A stretch of DNA of 42,918 nucleotides from assembly GCA_902788505.1 (NCBI GenBank), contig CADAKH010000026.1, positions 1-42,918 on the forward strand. Direction: 5' to 3'. Below the pieces are notes generated by a model. The model searched no databases. It saw only the letters and a list, made by a program, of their open reading frames with translations, and was not told where the DNA came from. Below, in pieces: positions 35,759 through 42,918 of the stretch. This DNA comes from Oscillospiraceae bacterium. GTDB taxonomy: Bacteria > Bacillota > Clostridia > Saccharofermentanales > Saccharofermentanaceae. Within the stretch, counting starts at the first letter, position 1. Each line of letters starts with the position of its first letter. The position numbers were made by a program, and so were the translations under genes.

Positions 35759-38119
35759 TTTGTTGTTCTCCTTTATTGCTATTTTATTGAATTCATTTTC
35801 AATCTCACCGATCCTGTTCCTGACATTGCTTTTGGCTCTGTCACGATTGGATTCATACGGCTTTACGAGATTAAGTCTCAACGCATTCATGCAGACGGTA
35901 AAGCTTGAGATACTCATCGCCGCAGCTCCTAGCATTGGTGACATTGTAATTCCCAACGCCGCATACGCACCTGCCGCGACAGGAATGAGAGCTACATTGT
36001 AGATAAACGCCCAGAAGAGATTCTCATGAATATTGATTATCGTCCTTCTGGATATTCTTAAGGCTGCCGCAGCGTCTTTCAACCCTGATTTCATAAGAAC
36101 ACAATCAGCCGCATCGATAGCTATATCAGTACCTGCACCAATTGCCATTCCTATATCTGCAGAAGTAAGAGCTGGAGCATCATTTATACCGTCACCCACC
36201 ATAATGACCCTGCCGTATTTCTGAAGGGTTTTTACAACTTTCTCCTTATCACCCGGAAGTACATCTGCAATGGTCAGATCAACGCCTGCAGTCTTTCCTA
36301 TTGCATCTGCAGTTCTTCTGTTATCACCTGTCAGCATAACCGTATAAAGTCCCATTTTCTTGAACTCTTCTATCGCTTCAGATGAATCTTCTCTCATCGT
36401 ATCCGCTACCGCGATAATACCCTTGAGCTTTCCTTCCGATTCAAAGAACAGAGGCGTTTTTCCCTGTCCTGACAATTCATCGGCTTTGGCCTTTATCTCA
36501 TTATCAACCGTGCAATTCTTTGATATAAAACTGAGGTTTCCGCCGCGGAGCATACGGCTGTTTACTCGGCCCTCAAGACCATTTCCCGCAAACACTTTGA
36601 AGTCATCTACCTGTGCTGCATTCATATTGAGTGAAGTGCAGTAATCCGTTATTGCTCTGCCCAAAGGATGTTCGCTTCCATGTTCGAGCGCATATGCATC
36701 TTTAAGAAGTTCATTCTCACTGACGCCATCTGCTGTGACGATATCCGTAACCTTCGGAATACCGCTTGTAATGGTTCCGGTCTTATCAAGTACTATTATG
36801 TCTGCTTTGCCCGTCTGCTCCAGCGAAGATGATGTCTTGAACAGAATTCCGTTTTTGGCGGCAACGCCGTTACCCACCATTATCGCGACCGGTGTAGCAA
36901 GTCCCAACGCACATGGGCAGCTTACTACAAGAACAGCTATCGCTCTTGTCAGAGAATCACCTATGGGAGCACCGATAAACATCCATATTGCAAAGACAAT
37001 TGCAGCAATCACCAGAACTGAGGGAACAAACACGCCCGACACCTTATCTGCGATCCTGGCAATAGGTGCTTTAGAGCCTGCTGATTCACTTACCATCTTG
37101 ATTATCTGGGCAAGTGTTGTATCTTCACCGACTTTCTCGGCACGGCACTTAATAAATCCCGTTTTGTTTATGGTAGCTGCAGATACCTTGTCTCCTACCT
37201 GCTTATCAACAGGAACGGATTCCCCTGTCAAAGCAGATTCATCCACCGTACAGTCACCTTCTAAGATCTCCCCGTCAACAGGAATAGATCCGCCCGGTCT
37301 GACAACATAGATATCACCTGCTCTTACTTCCTCAATGGGAACGGTAACTTCATTTCCGTCTCTTAAGAGAACCGCAGTCTTTGGCTGAAGATCAAGAAGT
37401 CCTTTCAGGGCATTAGTTGTCCTTCCCTTTGAAATTGCTTCAAGGAGTTTTCCTATCGTAATGAGAGTTAAGATCATGGCGGCCGATTCAAAGTAAAGCT
37501 CGTCCATGAGAGCCATCTGAGCCTCGTGTGAATGCTCAGAAGTCATGCGTAACAATGTTACAACGCTGTAAATATAGGATATTCCGGACCCCATGGCTAC
37601 CAGAGTATCCATGTTGGTTCCCTTATGCATAAGAGCCTTAAACCCGTTCACAAAGAACTTTTTATTGATCACCAGAACGATCCCGGAAAGCAGCATCTCG
37701 ATAATTCCGATACCGACCATGTTGTGTTCAAGGAAAGACGGGACCGGCCAGCCCCACATAGAAGCACCCATTGAAAAATACATGAGTACGGTCAGGAACA
37801 CCAATGAACTTATGAGCCTTCTTTTAAGAACCGGAGTCTCGTGGTCTTCAAGCCGGGCTTCCATGTTTTTCAGTAGACTGCTTTCAGCCTTATCCCCTCT
37901 TGTTTCCGGAGAAGCTCCGTATCCTGCATCTTCTACCGCTTTGATTATCTTTTCAGGGTCAGCCGTACCCGTAACACTCATTGAGTTTGTAAGAAGCGAC
38001 ACGCTGCATGACTCAACACCGTCAACACCTGACACAGCCTTTTCGACATGTGCCTGGCACGCGGCACAGCTCATTCCCGTGACTAAATACTTTTCGGTTT
38101 TTGTTTCCCTGTTATCCAT
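35549..38119 (-). CDS. copA: Cu(I) P1B ATPase CopA with fused C-terminal CopZ domain
   Basis: An 856-residue copper exporter. An N-terminal HMA domain has GMSCAAC (Cys18, Cys21). Motifs follow in order: TGES (298-301), the membrane copper site CPC (401-403), DKTGT (445-449), [14 protein letters not shown], and YN plus MSISS in the last membrane helices, the Cu(I) signature. After the last helix there is a charged linker (about 752-787), then a complete second HMA domain with GMMCGHC (Cys799, Cys802) that looks like the chaperone CopZ, normally a separate gene. An ATG at codon 788 carries its own ribosome site (see the nested feature). No strong ribosome site is visible before the first ATG. 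The gene follows csoR by 26 bases and is surely controlled by it. Confidence 0.95.
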   Translation of the reverse strand: MDNRETKTEKYLVTGMSCAACQAHVEKAVSGVDGVESCSVSLLTNSMSVTGTADPEKIIKAVEDAGYGASPETRGDKAESSLLKNMEARLEDHETPVLKRRLISSLVFLTVLMYFSMGASMWGWPVPSFLEHNMVGIGIIEMLLSGIVLVINKKFFVNGFKALMHKGTNMDTLVAMGSGISYIYSVVTLLRMTSEHSHEAQMALMDELYFESAAMILTLITIGKLLEAISKGRTTNALKGLLDLQPKTAVLLRDGNEVTVPIEEVRAGDIYVVRPGGSIPVDGEILEGDCTVDESALTGESVPVDKQVGDKVSAATINKTGFIKCRAEKVGEDTTLAQIIKMVSESAGSKAPIARIADKVSGVFVPSVLVIAAIVFAIWMFIGAPIGDSLTRAIAVLVVSCPCALGLATPVAIMVGNGVAAKNGILFKTSSSLEQTGKADIIVLDKTGTITSGIPKVTDIVTADGVSENELLKDAYALEHGSEHPLGRAITDYCTSLNMNAAQVDDFKVFAGNGLEGRVNSRMLRGGNLSFISKNCTVDNEIKAKADELSGQGKTPLFFESEGKLKGIIAVADTMREDSSEAIEEFKKMGLYTVMLTGDNRRTADAIGKTAGVDLTIADVLPGDKEKVVKTLQKYGRVIMVGDGINDAPALTSADIGMAIGAGTDIAIDAADCVLMKSGLKDAAAALRISRRTIINIHENLFWAFIYNVALIPVAAGAYAALGITMSPMLGAAAMSISSFTVCMNALRLNLVKPYESNRDRAKSNVRNRIGEIENEFNKIAIKENNKMEKTITIEGMMCGHCEATVKKALEALEGVISADVSHDKGTAVVALEKDVADDILTKAVEDKDFKVTGIS

Positions 38120-38145
38120 AAGGATACACTTTCTAAGGTTGATGA

Positions 38146-38448
38146 TTATTTCATAAGTTTCTGAAGAAGCTCAACCAACTCTTCAGTCTTTTCATCCGAA
38201 CCGTTCCTGATATCATCGGCAACACAAGTCTTTATATGATTGCCAAGCACCATTTTCGAAAAACTGTTCAGCGAGCATTTGGCTGCATTGACCTGAGTTA
38301 AGATATCCACACAGTAAGCATCTTCCTCAACCATATTGCGTATGCCCCTGATCTGACCTTCAATCCGGTTCAGGCGGTTGATAAGATCCTTTATCTCCTT
38401 CTCGCTTCTATCCTTAGTCTTACAGTGAGGACATTTCTTCTCCGCCAT
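38146..38448 (-). CDS. csoR: CsoR copper-sensing repressor
   Basis: A 100-residue all-helical repressor of the CsoR/RcnR family. The copper ligands are visible: Cys46 in AYCVDIL, His71 and Cys75 in NHIKTCV, the C-H-C set of copper CsoR. An extra N-terminal CPHC may bind metal too. [19 protein letters not shown] is the conserved first helix. It would bind the GC-rich palindromes upstream and release them on Cu(I) binding, turning on itself and copA. The ribosome site GAGGAGG is strong. Confidence 0.95.
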   Translation of the reverse strand: MAEKKCPHCKTKDRSEKEIKDLINRLNRIEGQIRGIRNMVEEDAYCVDILTQVNAAKCSLNSFSKMVLGNHIKTCVADDIRNGSDEKTEELVELLQKLMK

Positions 38449-38464
38449 AATGTAACCTCCTCAT

Positions 38465-38481
38465 ATACCCCCCAGGGGTAT
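38465..38481. promoter_or_regulatory. CsoR operator 2
   Basis: A 17-bp near-palindrome with ATACC and GGTAT ends around C and G runs (ATACCCCCCAGGGGTAT), nearly identical to operator 1. It lies between the predicted transcription start and the csoR ribosome site, a position where a bound tetramer would block elongation. Confidence 0.85.
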
Positions 38482-38494
38482 TTAAATTATCCAT

Positions 38495-38523
38495 ACAATA
38501 TACCCCCAGGGGGTATGTGTCAA
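38495..38523 (-). promoter_or_regulatory. csoR-copA promoter
   Basis: On the minus strand TTGACA (38523-38518), exactly 17 bases, then TATTGT (38500-38495). The spacer is filled by CsoR operator 1, so repressor and RNA polymerase cannot bind together. Confidence 0.85.
38500..38516. promoter_or_regulatory. CsoR operator 1, in the promoter spacer
   Basis: A perfect 17-bp palindrome, ATACCCCCAGGGGGTAT, matches the known CsoR operator pattern of C and G runs bounded by TA ends. It lies exactly between -35 and -10 of the csoR-copA promoter. Confidence 0.9.
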
Positions 38524-38539
38524 GTTTTGAAACCTGATT

Positions 38540-38584
38540 TACCTACTAAAATCCCAAAACGCAATTTTAGTAGGTATTTTTTTT
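38540..38584 (+). terminator. Terminator-shaped hairpin, first copy of a repeated element
   Basis: TACCTACTAAAAT (38540-38552) and ATTTTAGTAGGTA (38564-38576) form a perfect 13-bp stem with an 11-base loop, followed by eight T. It has the form of a plus-strand terminator, but no plus-strand gene precedes it. The right arm recurs exactly at 38743-38755. Confidence 0.65.
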
Positions 38585-38629
38585 CGGGAAGGCCACGAAA
38601 ATGCAACGAAATATGCTTTAAAAGGCCTC

Positions 38630-38693
38630 TTTCAATGCTGCGACTCCGAAAACATCACGCAAGATGGCCTGTTTTCGAGGAAAAGCATTGAAA
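38630..38693. repeat. Nested inverted repeat
   Basis: Outer arms TTTCAATGCT (38630-38639) and AGCATTGAAA (38684-38693) are perfect over 10 bp. Inner arms CGAAAAC (38647-38653) and GTTTTCG (38671-38677) are perfect over 7 bp, with a 17-base loop and internal bulges of 7 and 6 bases. As RNA this would be a two-tier hairpin. No coding frame fits it. Confidence 0.7.
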
Positions 38694-38717
38694 AACACGC
38701 ATATATACCCCCACCCC

Positions 38718-38756
38718 TTACCACTAAATTTCGAAAAATCGCATTTTAGTAGGTAA
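38718..38756. repeat. Second, diverged copy of the TTACC...GGTAA hairpin element
   Basis: TTACCACTAAAT (38718-38729) pairs with ATTTTAGTAGGTAA (38743-38756) with one or two bulges. The right arm contains the same 13 bases as the first copy 179 bases upstream, and the loop is similar too. It lacks the T-tract, so it is a relic or a related element rather than a terminator. Up to the next gene (38757-38849) only an A/T-rich stretch is seen. Confidence 0.7.
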
Positions 38757-38849
38757 ATTCAGACTCAGCCACGTCAACACCTTGCAAATCCCACCGCCTT
38801 AATATATATTTCTTTTGCTTTATATTTATACATAAAGAAAGGAAAAACA

Positions 38850-39761
38850 ATGCGCCGCACCAAGCCGATAGGTATAGTAATGCTTCTTATCACCGCCATC
38901 ATCTGGGGTTCGTCATTTGTTGCCCAGTCGATCGGCATGAAAAGCATAGACGCATTCACTTTTACGGGCATAAGGACAGCACTCGGTGTGATCTTTCTGC
39001 TTCCATTCACACTGATAATCAACAAAGGTTTTGACTTCAGAAAGAAGACCTTGAGAGCAGGGCTGATATTGGGCGTGGTATTCTCATTTGCGCAGAACTT
39101 CCAGCAATTCGCATTCTATTATTCAACTTCAGGAAAGATAGCTTTCATCACGGCTTTCTATATGTTCTTTGTTCCTCTGTTTTCCGTGATCTTTCTTAGA
39201 AAGAGAATCGCTCTTCTCACCTGGGGTTCGATCATACTTGGACTTTTGGGATTATTCCTTCTATGCATCAACCCGTCAGATCTCACCGACATTAACTTCG
39301 GAGACATACTTGCACTTATCTGCGCCGTATTCTACGCAGTCCAGATAATGCTAATTGATAAGTTCTTGGAAGATGGCGTTAACGGTATCCAGCTGTCATT
39401 CATGCAGTTTGTTGTCGCAGCGGTGCTTTCTCTGATCGCAATGTTCATATTCGAAAAGCCTGTTTTAGCGGATATAAAAACCGCAGCCCCTTCCCTTCTT
39501 TATTCGGGAATAATGAGCTGCGGCATTGCATATACTCTTCAGATCGTGGGACAGAAAAACGCAAGTCCCGTCGTTGCATCTCTTCTTATGTGTCTCGAAT
39601 CAGTCTTTGCGGTTATTACCGCTTCGATAATCCTTCACGAGGCGTTGGCACCGAGAGAGATGGCAGGGTGCCTCATTATGTTTGCTGCGATACTTATTTC
39701 GCAGGTTTCTGAGACTCTTTCTGCAAAGAAGCGGAATCAGGAGTCGGCAAAACTTTCTTAA
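38850..39761 (+). CDS. DMT-superfamily (EamA) exporter
   Basis: A 303-residue membrane protein with ten predicted helices in two EamA repeats, each about five helices (repeat 1 about 8-140, repeat 2 about 155-290). The opening GIVMLLITAIIWGSSFVAQSIGM is typical, as is the second-repeat segment GIAYTLQIVGQKNASPVVASLLMCLESVFAVITA. The family exports amino acids or other metabolites; the substrate cannot be read from sequence. The ATG has AAAGGAAAA upstream. Its last 68 bases overlap the end of the NhaC gene on the other strand. Confidence 0.92.
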   Translation: MRRTKPIGIVMLLITAIIWGSSFVAQSIGMKSIDAFTFTGIRTALGVIFLLPFTLIINKGFDFRKKTLRAGLILGVVFSFAQNFQQFAFYYSTSGKIAFITAFYMFFVPLFSVIFLRKRIALLTWGSIILGLLGLFLLCINPSDLTDINFGDILALICAVFYAVQIMLIDKFLEDGVNGIQLSFMQFVVAAVLSLIAMFIFEKPVLADIKTAAPSLLYSGIMSCGIAYTLQIVGQKNASPVVASLLMCLESVFAVITASIILHEALAPREMAGCLIMFAAILISQVSETLSAKKRNQESAKLS

Positions 39762-41322
39762 GAACAAGTACTGTTCCAACCATGAGAACTATGCCTATAA
39801 CAAGAGAGAGCGCGGCATTCCTTACGATTCCGGCGATCATATAAGTAACAAATGATACTCCTGCACATGTAAGAGCGTAAGGAAGCTGAGTGGATACATG
39901 CGCTATATGATTGCACTGCGCTCCGGCGGAACTCATGATAGTCGTATCTGATATCGGTGAGCAGTGGTCACCGCACACAGCACCTGCCATACAGGCAGAT
40001 ACACATATTACGGCAAGAGTTGCCTTTGCGGGATCAGGGTCATTGAGCTTGAATACTTCCAGAGTGATCGGGATAAGGATACCGAATGTTCCCCATGATG
40101 TTCCTGTTGCAAATGACAAGAGGCATGCAATAAGGAATATGATCGCAGGAAGCAGCACATTGAAATCACCCTTTCTGCTCTCTACGAAAGCAGCTACAAA
40201 ATCAGAAGCGCCCAAAGACTCAGTCATAGCCTTTAATGACCATGCAAGAGTAAGGATAGTGATCGGGCCTACCATCGCCTTGAATCCTTCTTCAACGCAT
40301 GTCATGCAGTCCTTAAACTTAAGGACCCTTCTGAAAAGATAGAATATAACTGTGAAAACGATTCCTCCGAATGAACCGTAAGCAAGTCCTACCGAAGCAT
40401 CACTGTCAGCAAAGGAATTAATGAATCTCGTAAAGAAATTAGGGTCTGCACCTTCATCAAAGAATCCGCCTGTGTAGATCATTCCGATAACACAGCAGAA
40501 AATAAGGACGATTACGGGAAGAACAAGGTCAATAACCTTACCCTTCTTTTCGACATTCTCTTCTCCCGCTGCAACAGGTGCTTTAACGGTAAAGATATCT
40601 CCGTTCTTAGCATTGATCTCGTGACGTGCCATAGGTCCGAATTCGATCTTAAAAACGGCCATGAGGATCATCATGAGGATGGTTAAAAGTGCGTAATAGT
40701 TATATGGAATAGCCCTTATAAAGAGCATGAGTCCGTTTGTGCCTTCCGGTGCGAAGCCGGATACAGCTGCTGCCCAGGAAGATACCGGAGCGATAATACA
40801 GATAGGCGCTGCCGTAGCATCTATAAGATATGCAAGTTTTGCACGGGAGATCTTCTGTCTGTCCGTAACAGGTCTCATAACAGAACCTACAGTAAGGCAG
40901 TTAAAGTAGTCATCGATAAAGATCAGGACACCGAGGCCAATTGTTGCAAGCTGGGATCCGACTCTGGATTTAACATGCTTGGATGCCCAGTTGCCGAATG
41001 CTGCAGAACCTCCGGCCTTATTCATCAAGGCAACTATAATGCCAAGGAATACAAGGAAAACAAGGATTCCGACATTATAAGAGTCTGAAAGAGATGCTAT
41101 GATTCCGTCCTTGAAAACATGTTCCAACGCAGTAACAGGATGGACCATATAAAGATACTTAACAGGAGTAGCTGTAAAAGAATAGATCAAACCACCTACC
41201 GCGACACCGATAAAAAGTGAACTGTAGACTTCTTTGGTAATGAGCGCTAACACGATAGCCACAACCGGCGGAACAAGTGCCCATAAAGTGTTGTACATTA
41301 AGGGAATAAATTCGGCTTCCAT
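39694..41322 (-). CDS. nhaC: NhaC-family Na+/H+ antiporter
   Basis: A 542-residue polytopic membrane protein of the NhaC antiporter family. Markers include IFIDDYFNCLTVGSVMRPVTD (helix with acidic residues, near 140-160), ATGTSWGTFGILIPI and CMAGAVCGDHCSPISDTTIMSSAGAQCNHIAHVSTQLPYA, the most conserved block. It would exchange Na+ for protons, or malate/lactate for Na+ in relatives. The ATG has a GGAGGG ribosome site. It has its own promoter. The C-terminal 20 residues are polar and overlap the EamA gene antisense. Confidence 0.94.
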   Translation of the reverse strand: MEAEFIPLMYNTLWALVPPVVAIVLALITKEVYSSLFIGVAVGGLIYSFTATPVKYLYMVHPVTALEHVFKDGIIASLSDSYNVGILVFLVFLGIIVALMNKAGGSAAFGNWASKHVKSRVGSQLATIGLGVLIFIDDYFNCLTVGSVMRPVTDRQKISRAKLAYLIDATAAPICIIAPVSSWAAAVSGFAPEGTNGLMLFIRAIPYNYYALLTILMMILMAVFKIEFGPMARHEINAKNGDIFTVKAPVAAGEENVEKKGKVIDLVLPVIVLIFCCVIGMIYTGGFFDEGADPNFFTRFINSFADSDASVGLAYGSFGGIVFTVIFYLFRRVLKFKDCMTCVEEGFKAMVGPITILTLAWSLKAMTESLGASDFVAAFVESRKGDFNVLLPAIIFLIACLLSFATGTSWGTFGILIPITLEVFKLNDPDPAKATLAVICVSACMAGAVCGDHCSPISDTTIMSSAGAQCNHIAHVSTQLPYALTCAGVSFVTYMIAGIVRNAALSLVIGIVLMVGTVLVLKKVLPTPDSASLQKESQKPAK

Positions 41323-41352
41323 AAAACCCTCCGAATGATAATTGATTTTTCA

Positions 41353-41381
41353 ATAATAGCACGGAGTATATTTCGTCTCAA
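41353..41381 (-). promoter_or_regulatory. Promoter of nhaC
   Basis: On the minus strand TTGAGA (41381-41376), a 17-base spacer and TGC-TATTAT (extended -10; TATTAT is the complement of 41353-41358) lie about 30 bases before the ATG. Confidence 0.7.
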
Positions 41382-41435
41382 ACCCACAAAAACAATAAAA
41401 TAAAGCATTTCAAGTTGTCACTATGCTTATTCATC

Positions 41436-41464
41436 AAAAAAGGCCGCCATGTAAATGACGGCCT
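41436..41464 (-). terminator. Terminator of the GGGtGRT operon
   Basis: AGGCCGTCA and TGGCGGCCT (minus strand; plus positions 41456-41464 and 41441-41449) form a 9-bp stem with one G-U and a 6-base loop, followed on the minus strand by six T. It lies 25 bases after the GGGtGRT stop. Confidence 0.92.
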
Positions 41465-41488
41465 CATTGAAAACTGATTAAGTATTTA

Positions 41489-42511
41489 TCAGAACTTGCC
41501 TGCCTTAGCAGCTTCCTCAACGGATACTGCTGTGGAAACAGTCATACCAACCATCGGGTTGTTACCAGCGCCGATAAGACCCATCATCTCAACGTGAGCA
41601 GGAACTGAAGAAGAACCTGCGAACTGAGCGTCAGAGTGCATACGACCCATAGTATCTGTCATACCGTAGGAAGCAGGGCCTGCAGCCATGTTATCAGGGT
41701 GAAGTGTACGGCCTGTACCACCACCGGAAGCAACAGAGAAGTACTTCTTGCCTGCTTCGAGGCGTTCCTTCTTGTATGTACCTGCAACAGGGTGCTGGAA
41801 TCTTGTAGGGTTGGTTGAGTTACCTGTGATGGAAACGTCAACGTTCTCTTTCCAGAGAATTGCAACGCCTTCCTGAACGTCATCTGCACCATAGCAGTTA
41901 ACCTTAGCTCTCGGAGAATCAGGATTCTTGGAGTAGCATGTTCTGGAGAGCTCCTTGAGCTCGCCTGTCTTGTAGTCGTACTCAGTCTCAACATATGTGA
42001 AGCCGTTGATTCTGGAGATGATCTTTGCAGCATCCTTTCCAAGACCGTCAAGGATAACTCTGAGAGGCTTCTGACGAACTCTGTTAGCCTTCTCTGCGAT
42101 ACCGATAGCACCCTCAGCAGCTGCGAATGACTCGTGACCTGCGAGGAATGCGAAGCACTCTGTATCTTCTTCGAGGAGCATCTTGCCGAGGTTACCGTGG
42201 CCAAGACCTACCTTACGTCTGTCAGCAACTGAACCGGGAATGCAGAAAGCCTGGAGACCTTCACCGATAGCTGCAGCAGCATCTGAAGCCTTGCGGCAGT
42301 TCTTCTTGATTGCGATAGCAGCGCCTACTGTGTAAGCCCACTTTGCATTCTCGAAGCAGATAGGCTGAATGCCTTCGATGAGGTGATAAACATCAAGACC
42401 TGCATCTTTTGTGATCTTCTCAGCTTCTTCAATGGATGCGATTCCATATTCAGCAAGCTTAGCGTTGATCTGGGGGATTCTTCTCTCGTATGATTCAAAT
42501 AAATCTGCCAT
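41489..42511 (-). CDS. GGGtGRT-family protein, function unknown
   Basis: A 340-residue soluble protein. It contains the family signature SVASGGGTGRTLHPDNMAAG (around residues 257-276), and the conserved C-terminal stretch AHVEMMGLIGAGNNPMVGMTVSTAV. The family is named for this motif and has no established function that I know of. The gene shows a strong codon bias like HU (AAG, GCT, GGT), suggesting high expression. The ATG has AAGGAGG, which overlaps the stop of the upstream gene (13 bases apart), so the two are coupled. Genes of this family commonly sit beside an Fe-S scaffold-like protein, as seems to be the case here. Confidence 0.88.
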   Translation of the reverse strand: MADLFESYERRIPQINAKLAEYGIASIEEAEKITKDAGLDVYHLIEGIQPICFENAKWAYTVGAAIAIKKNCRKASDAAAAIGEGLQAFCIPGSVADRRKVGLGHGNLGKMLLEEDTECFAFLAGHESFAAAEGAIGIAEKANRVRQKPLRVILDGLGKDAAKIISRINGFTYVETEYDYKTGELKELSRTCYSKNPDSPRAKVNCYGADDVQEGVAILWKENVDVSITGNSTNPTRFQHPVAGTYKKERLEAGKKYFSVASGGGTGRTLHPDNMAAGPASYGMTDTMGRMHSDAQFAGSSSVPAHVEMMGLIGAGNNPMVGMTVSTAVSVEEAAKAGKF

Positions 42512-42524
42512 TTGTCATTCCTCC

Positions 42525-42918
42525 TTATTCCTTGCGCGGGTCGATGAACTTAACAGCATCATCTACACGTCCGTACTTACCGGAAGCCTTCTGAAGTGCT
42601 GTAGCCGGATCGTCACCCTTCTTGATGAAGTCCATCATCTTACCGAAGTTAACGAACTTGTAGCCGATGATCTCATCGTTCTCGTCGATAGCGAGGTCTG
42701 TGATATAACCATCTGTGAGCTCAAGGTAACGGGGACCCTTAGCGAGTGTACCGTATGTTGTACCTACCATTGAACGTGCGCCCTTACCAAGGTCCTCGAG
42801 TCCGGCACCGATCTGGAGACCGTCCTCAGAGAAAGCACTCTGTGTTCTGCCGTAAACGATCTGGAGGAAGAGCTCTCTCATTGCTGTGTTGATAGCATCG
42901 CAAACGAGGTCTGTGTTA
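42525..42918 (-). CDS. C-terminal part of a probable Fe-S scaffold-like (NifU-like) protein
   Basis: The frame is open to the window edge, so only the last 130 residues are seen (from NTDLVCDAINTAMRELF onward). It includes QIVYGRTQSAFSEDGLQIGAGLEDLGKG and GYKFVNFGKMMDFIKKGDDPATALQ. I recall this sequence type as the partner next to GGGtGRT genes, annotated as an Fe-S cluster assembly scaffold protein; from the visible part alone I cannot show the cluster ligands. The stop overlaps the ribosome site of the next gene. Codon bias again suggests high expression. Confidence 0.65.
   Translation of the reverse strand, partial: NTDLVCDAINTAMRELFLQIVYGRTQSAFSEDGLQIGAGLEDLGKGARSMVGTTYGTLAKGPRYLELTDGYITDLAIDENDEIIGYKFVNFGKMMDFIKKGDDPATALQKASGKYGRVDDAVKFIDPRKE

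Noticed and set aside
36735..37310. Open plus-strand frame of 191 codons
   Set aside because: It is antisense to the catalytic core of copA, whose motifs are unmistakable; the frame is a by-product of its codon use.
38425..38691. Open plus-strand frame of 88 codons across the CsoR operators
   Set aside because: It reads through the csoR start, two operators and two hairpins, has no ribosome site, and its product has no protein-like pattern.
38585..38717. 6S RNA, SRP RNA or similar housekeeping RNA
   Set aside because: The nested hairpin lacks the large central bubble of 6S RNA and the conserved loop of SRP RNA, and no promoter is evident, so I list it only as an inverted repeat.
41659..42204. 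Open minus-strand frame of 181 codons
   Set aside because: It is out of frame within the GGGtGRT gene; the true frame has the family motif, ribosome site and biased codons.
1..42918. CRISPR array, insertion sequence or prophage
   Set aside because: No regularly spaced repeats, transposase, integrase or phage structural genes are visible anywhere in the window.

Overview
The window looks like the chromosome of an anaerobic, fermentative, low- to mid-GC Clostridia-type Firmicute. The support is: an addB-addA recombination pair in Firmicute order, a short RpoD with consensus TTGACA/TATAAT promoters, AGGAGG ribosome sites, a butyrate-kinase-like kinase beside a phosphate acyltransferase, Rnf-type genes, a clostripain-family protease and a cellulose-directed GH9 enzyme. 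A plant-fibre habitat such as rumen, gut or digester is an inference from the GH9 enzyme. I see no rRNA, phage, insertion sequence or CRISPR array.

Layout. 1-480: the start of an unidentified minus-strand gene, a tRNA-Arg(CCU) and its terminator. 477-7401 (minus): a transcription block that starts at a strong promoter near 7541-7569. It holds a zinc-ribbon membrane protein, rpoD, then a tightly overlapping rnfC-rnfD-rnfG-like set followed by an unidentified polytopic membrane protein. This set has no adjacent rnfA, rnfE or rnfB, and its flavin-attachment motifs are lost or changed. 7712-8233 (plus): tadA. 8230-15468 (minus): addB-addA. 15570-18116: a lipoprotein GH9 endoglucanase with two CBM3-type modules. 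18230-19701: a zinc-ribbon membrane protein and a small partner. 19795-22086: an AmmeMemoRadiSam pair (a MEMO-AMMECR1 fusion and a radical SAM enzyme). 22203-24599: a lipoprotein clostripain-like protease. 24666-27187: a metal-efflux operon (ArsR/SmtB repressor, free HMA protein, Zn/Cd-type P-type ATPase) with a visible promoter and operator. 27442-27744: HU. 27757-29001: a CPBP-type membrane protease. 29152-31287: a butyrate-kinase-like gene and pta. 31371-32339: a DUF4037 protein. 32346-35454 (minus): a small membrane protein, then a two-component system with an accessory membrane-anchored protein. 35549-38448: a csoR-copA copper operon in which copA is fused to a copZ-like domain that has its own internal ribosome site. 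38449-38849: CsoR operators and a hairpin-rich, gene-free stretch. 38850-41322: a DMT exporter and an NhaC antiporter that overlap tail to tail. 41489-42918: a GGGtGRT-family gene and the end of a probable Fe-S-scaffold-like partner.

How the parts fit. The metal genes form two complete sensor-pump-chaperone circuits, one Zn/Cd-like and one Cu-like. The buk-pta pair would make ATP from acyl-CoA. The GH9 lipoprotein would supply sugar at the cell surface. The most unusual items are the reduced Rnf-like cluster, the copA-copZ fusion with a probable second translation start, and the structured intergenic region at 38538-38756. All functions are read from sequence motifs by eye; no database search was run.
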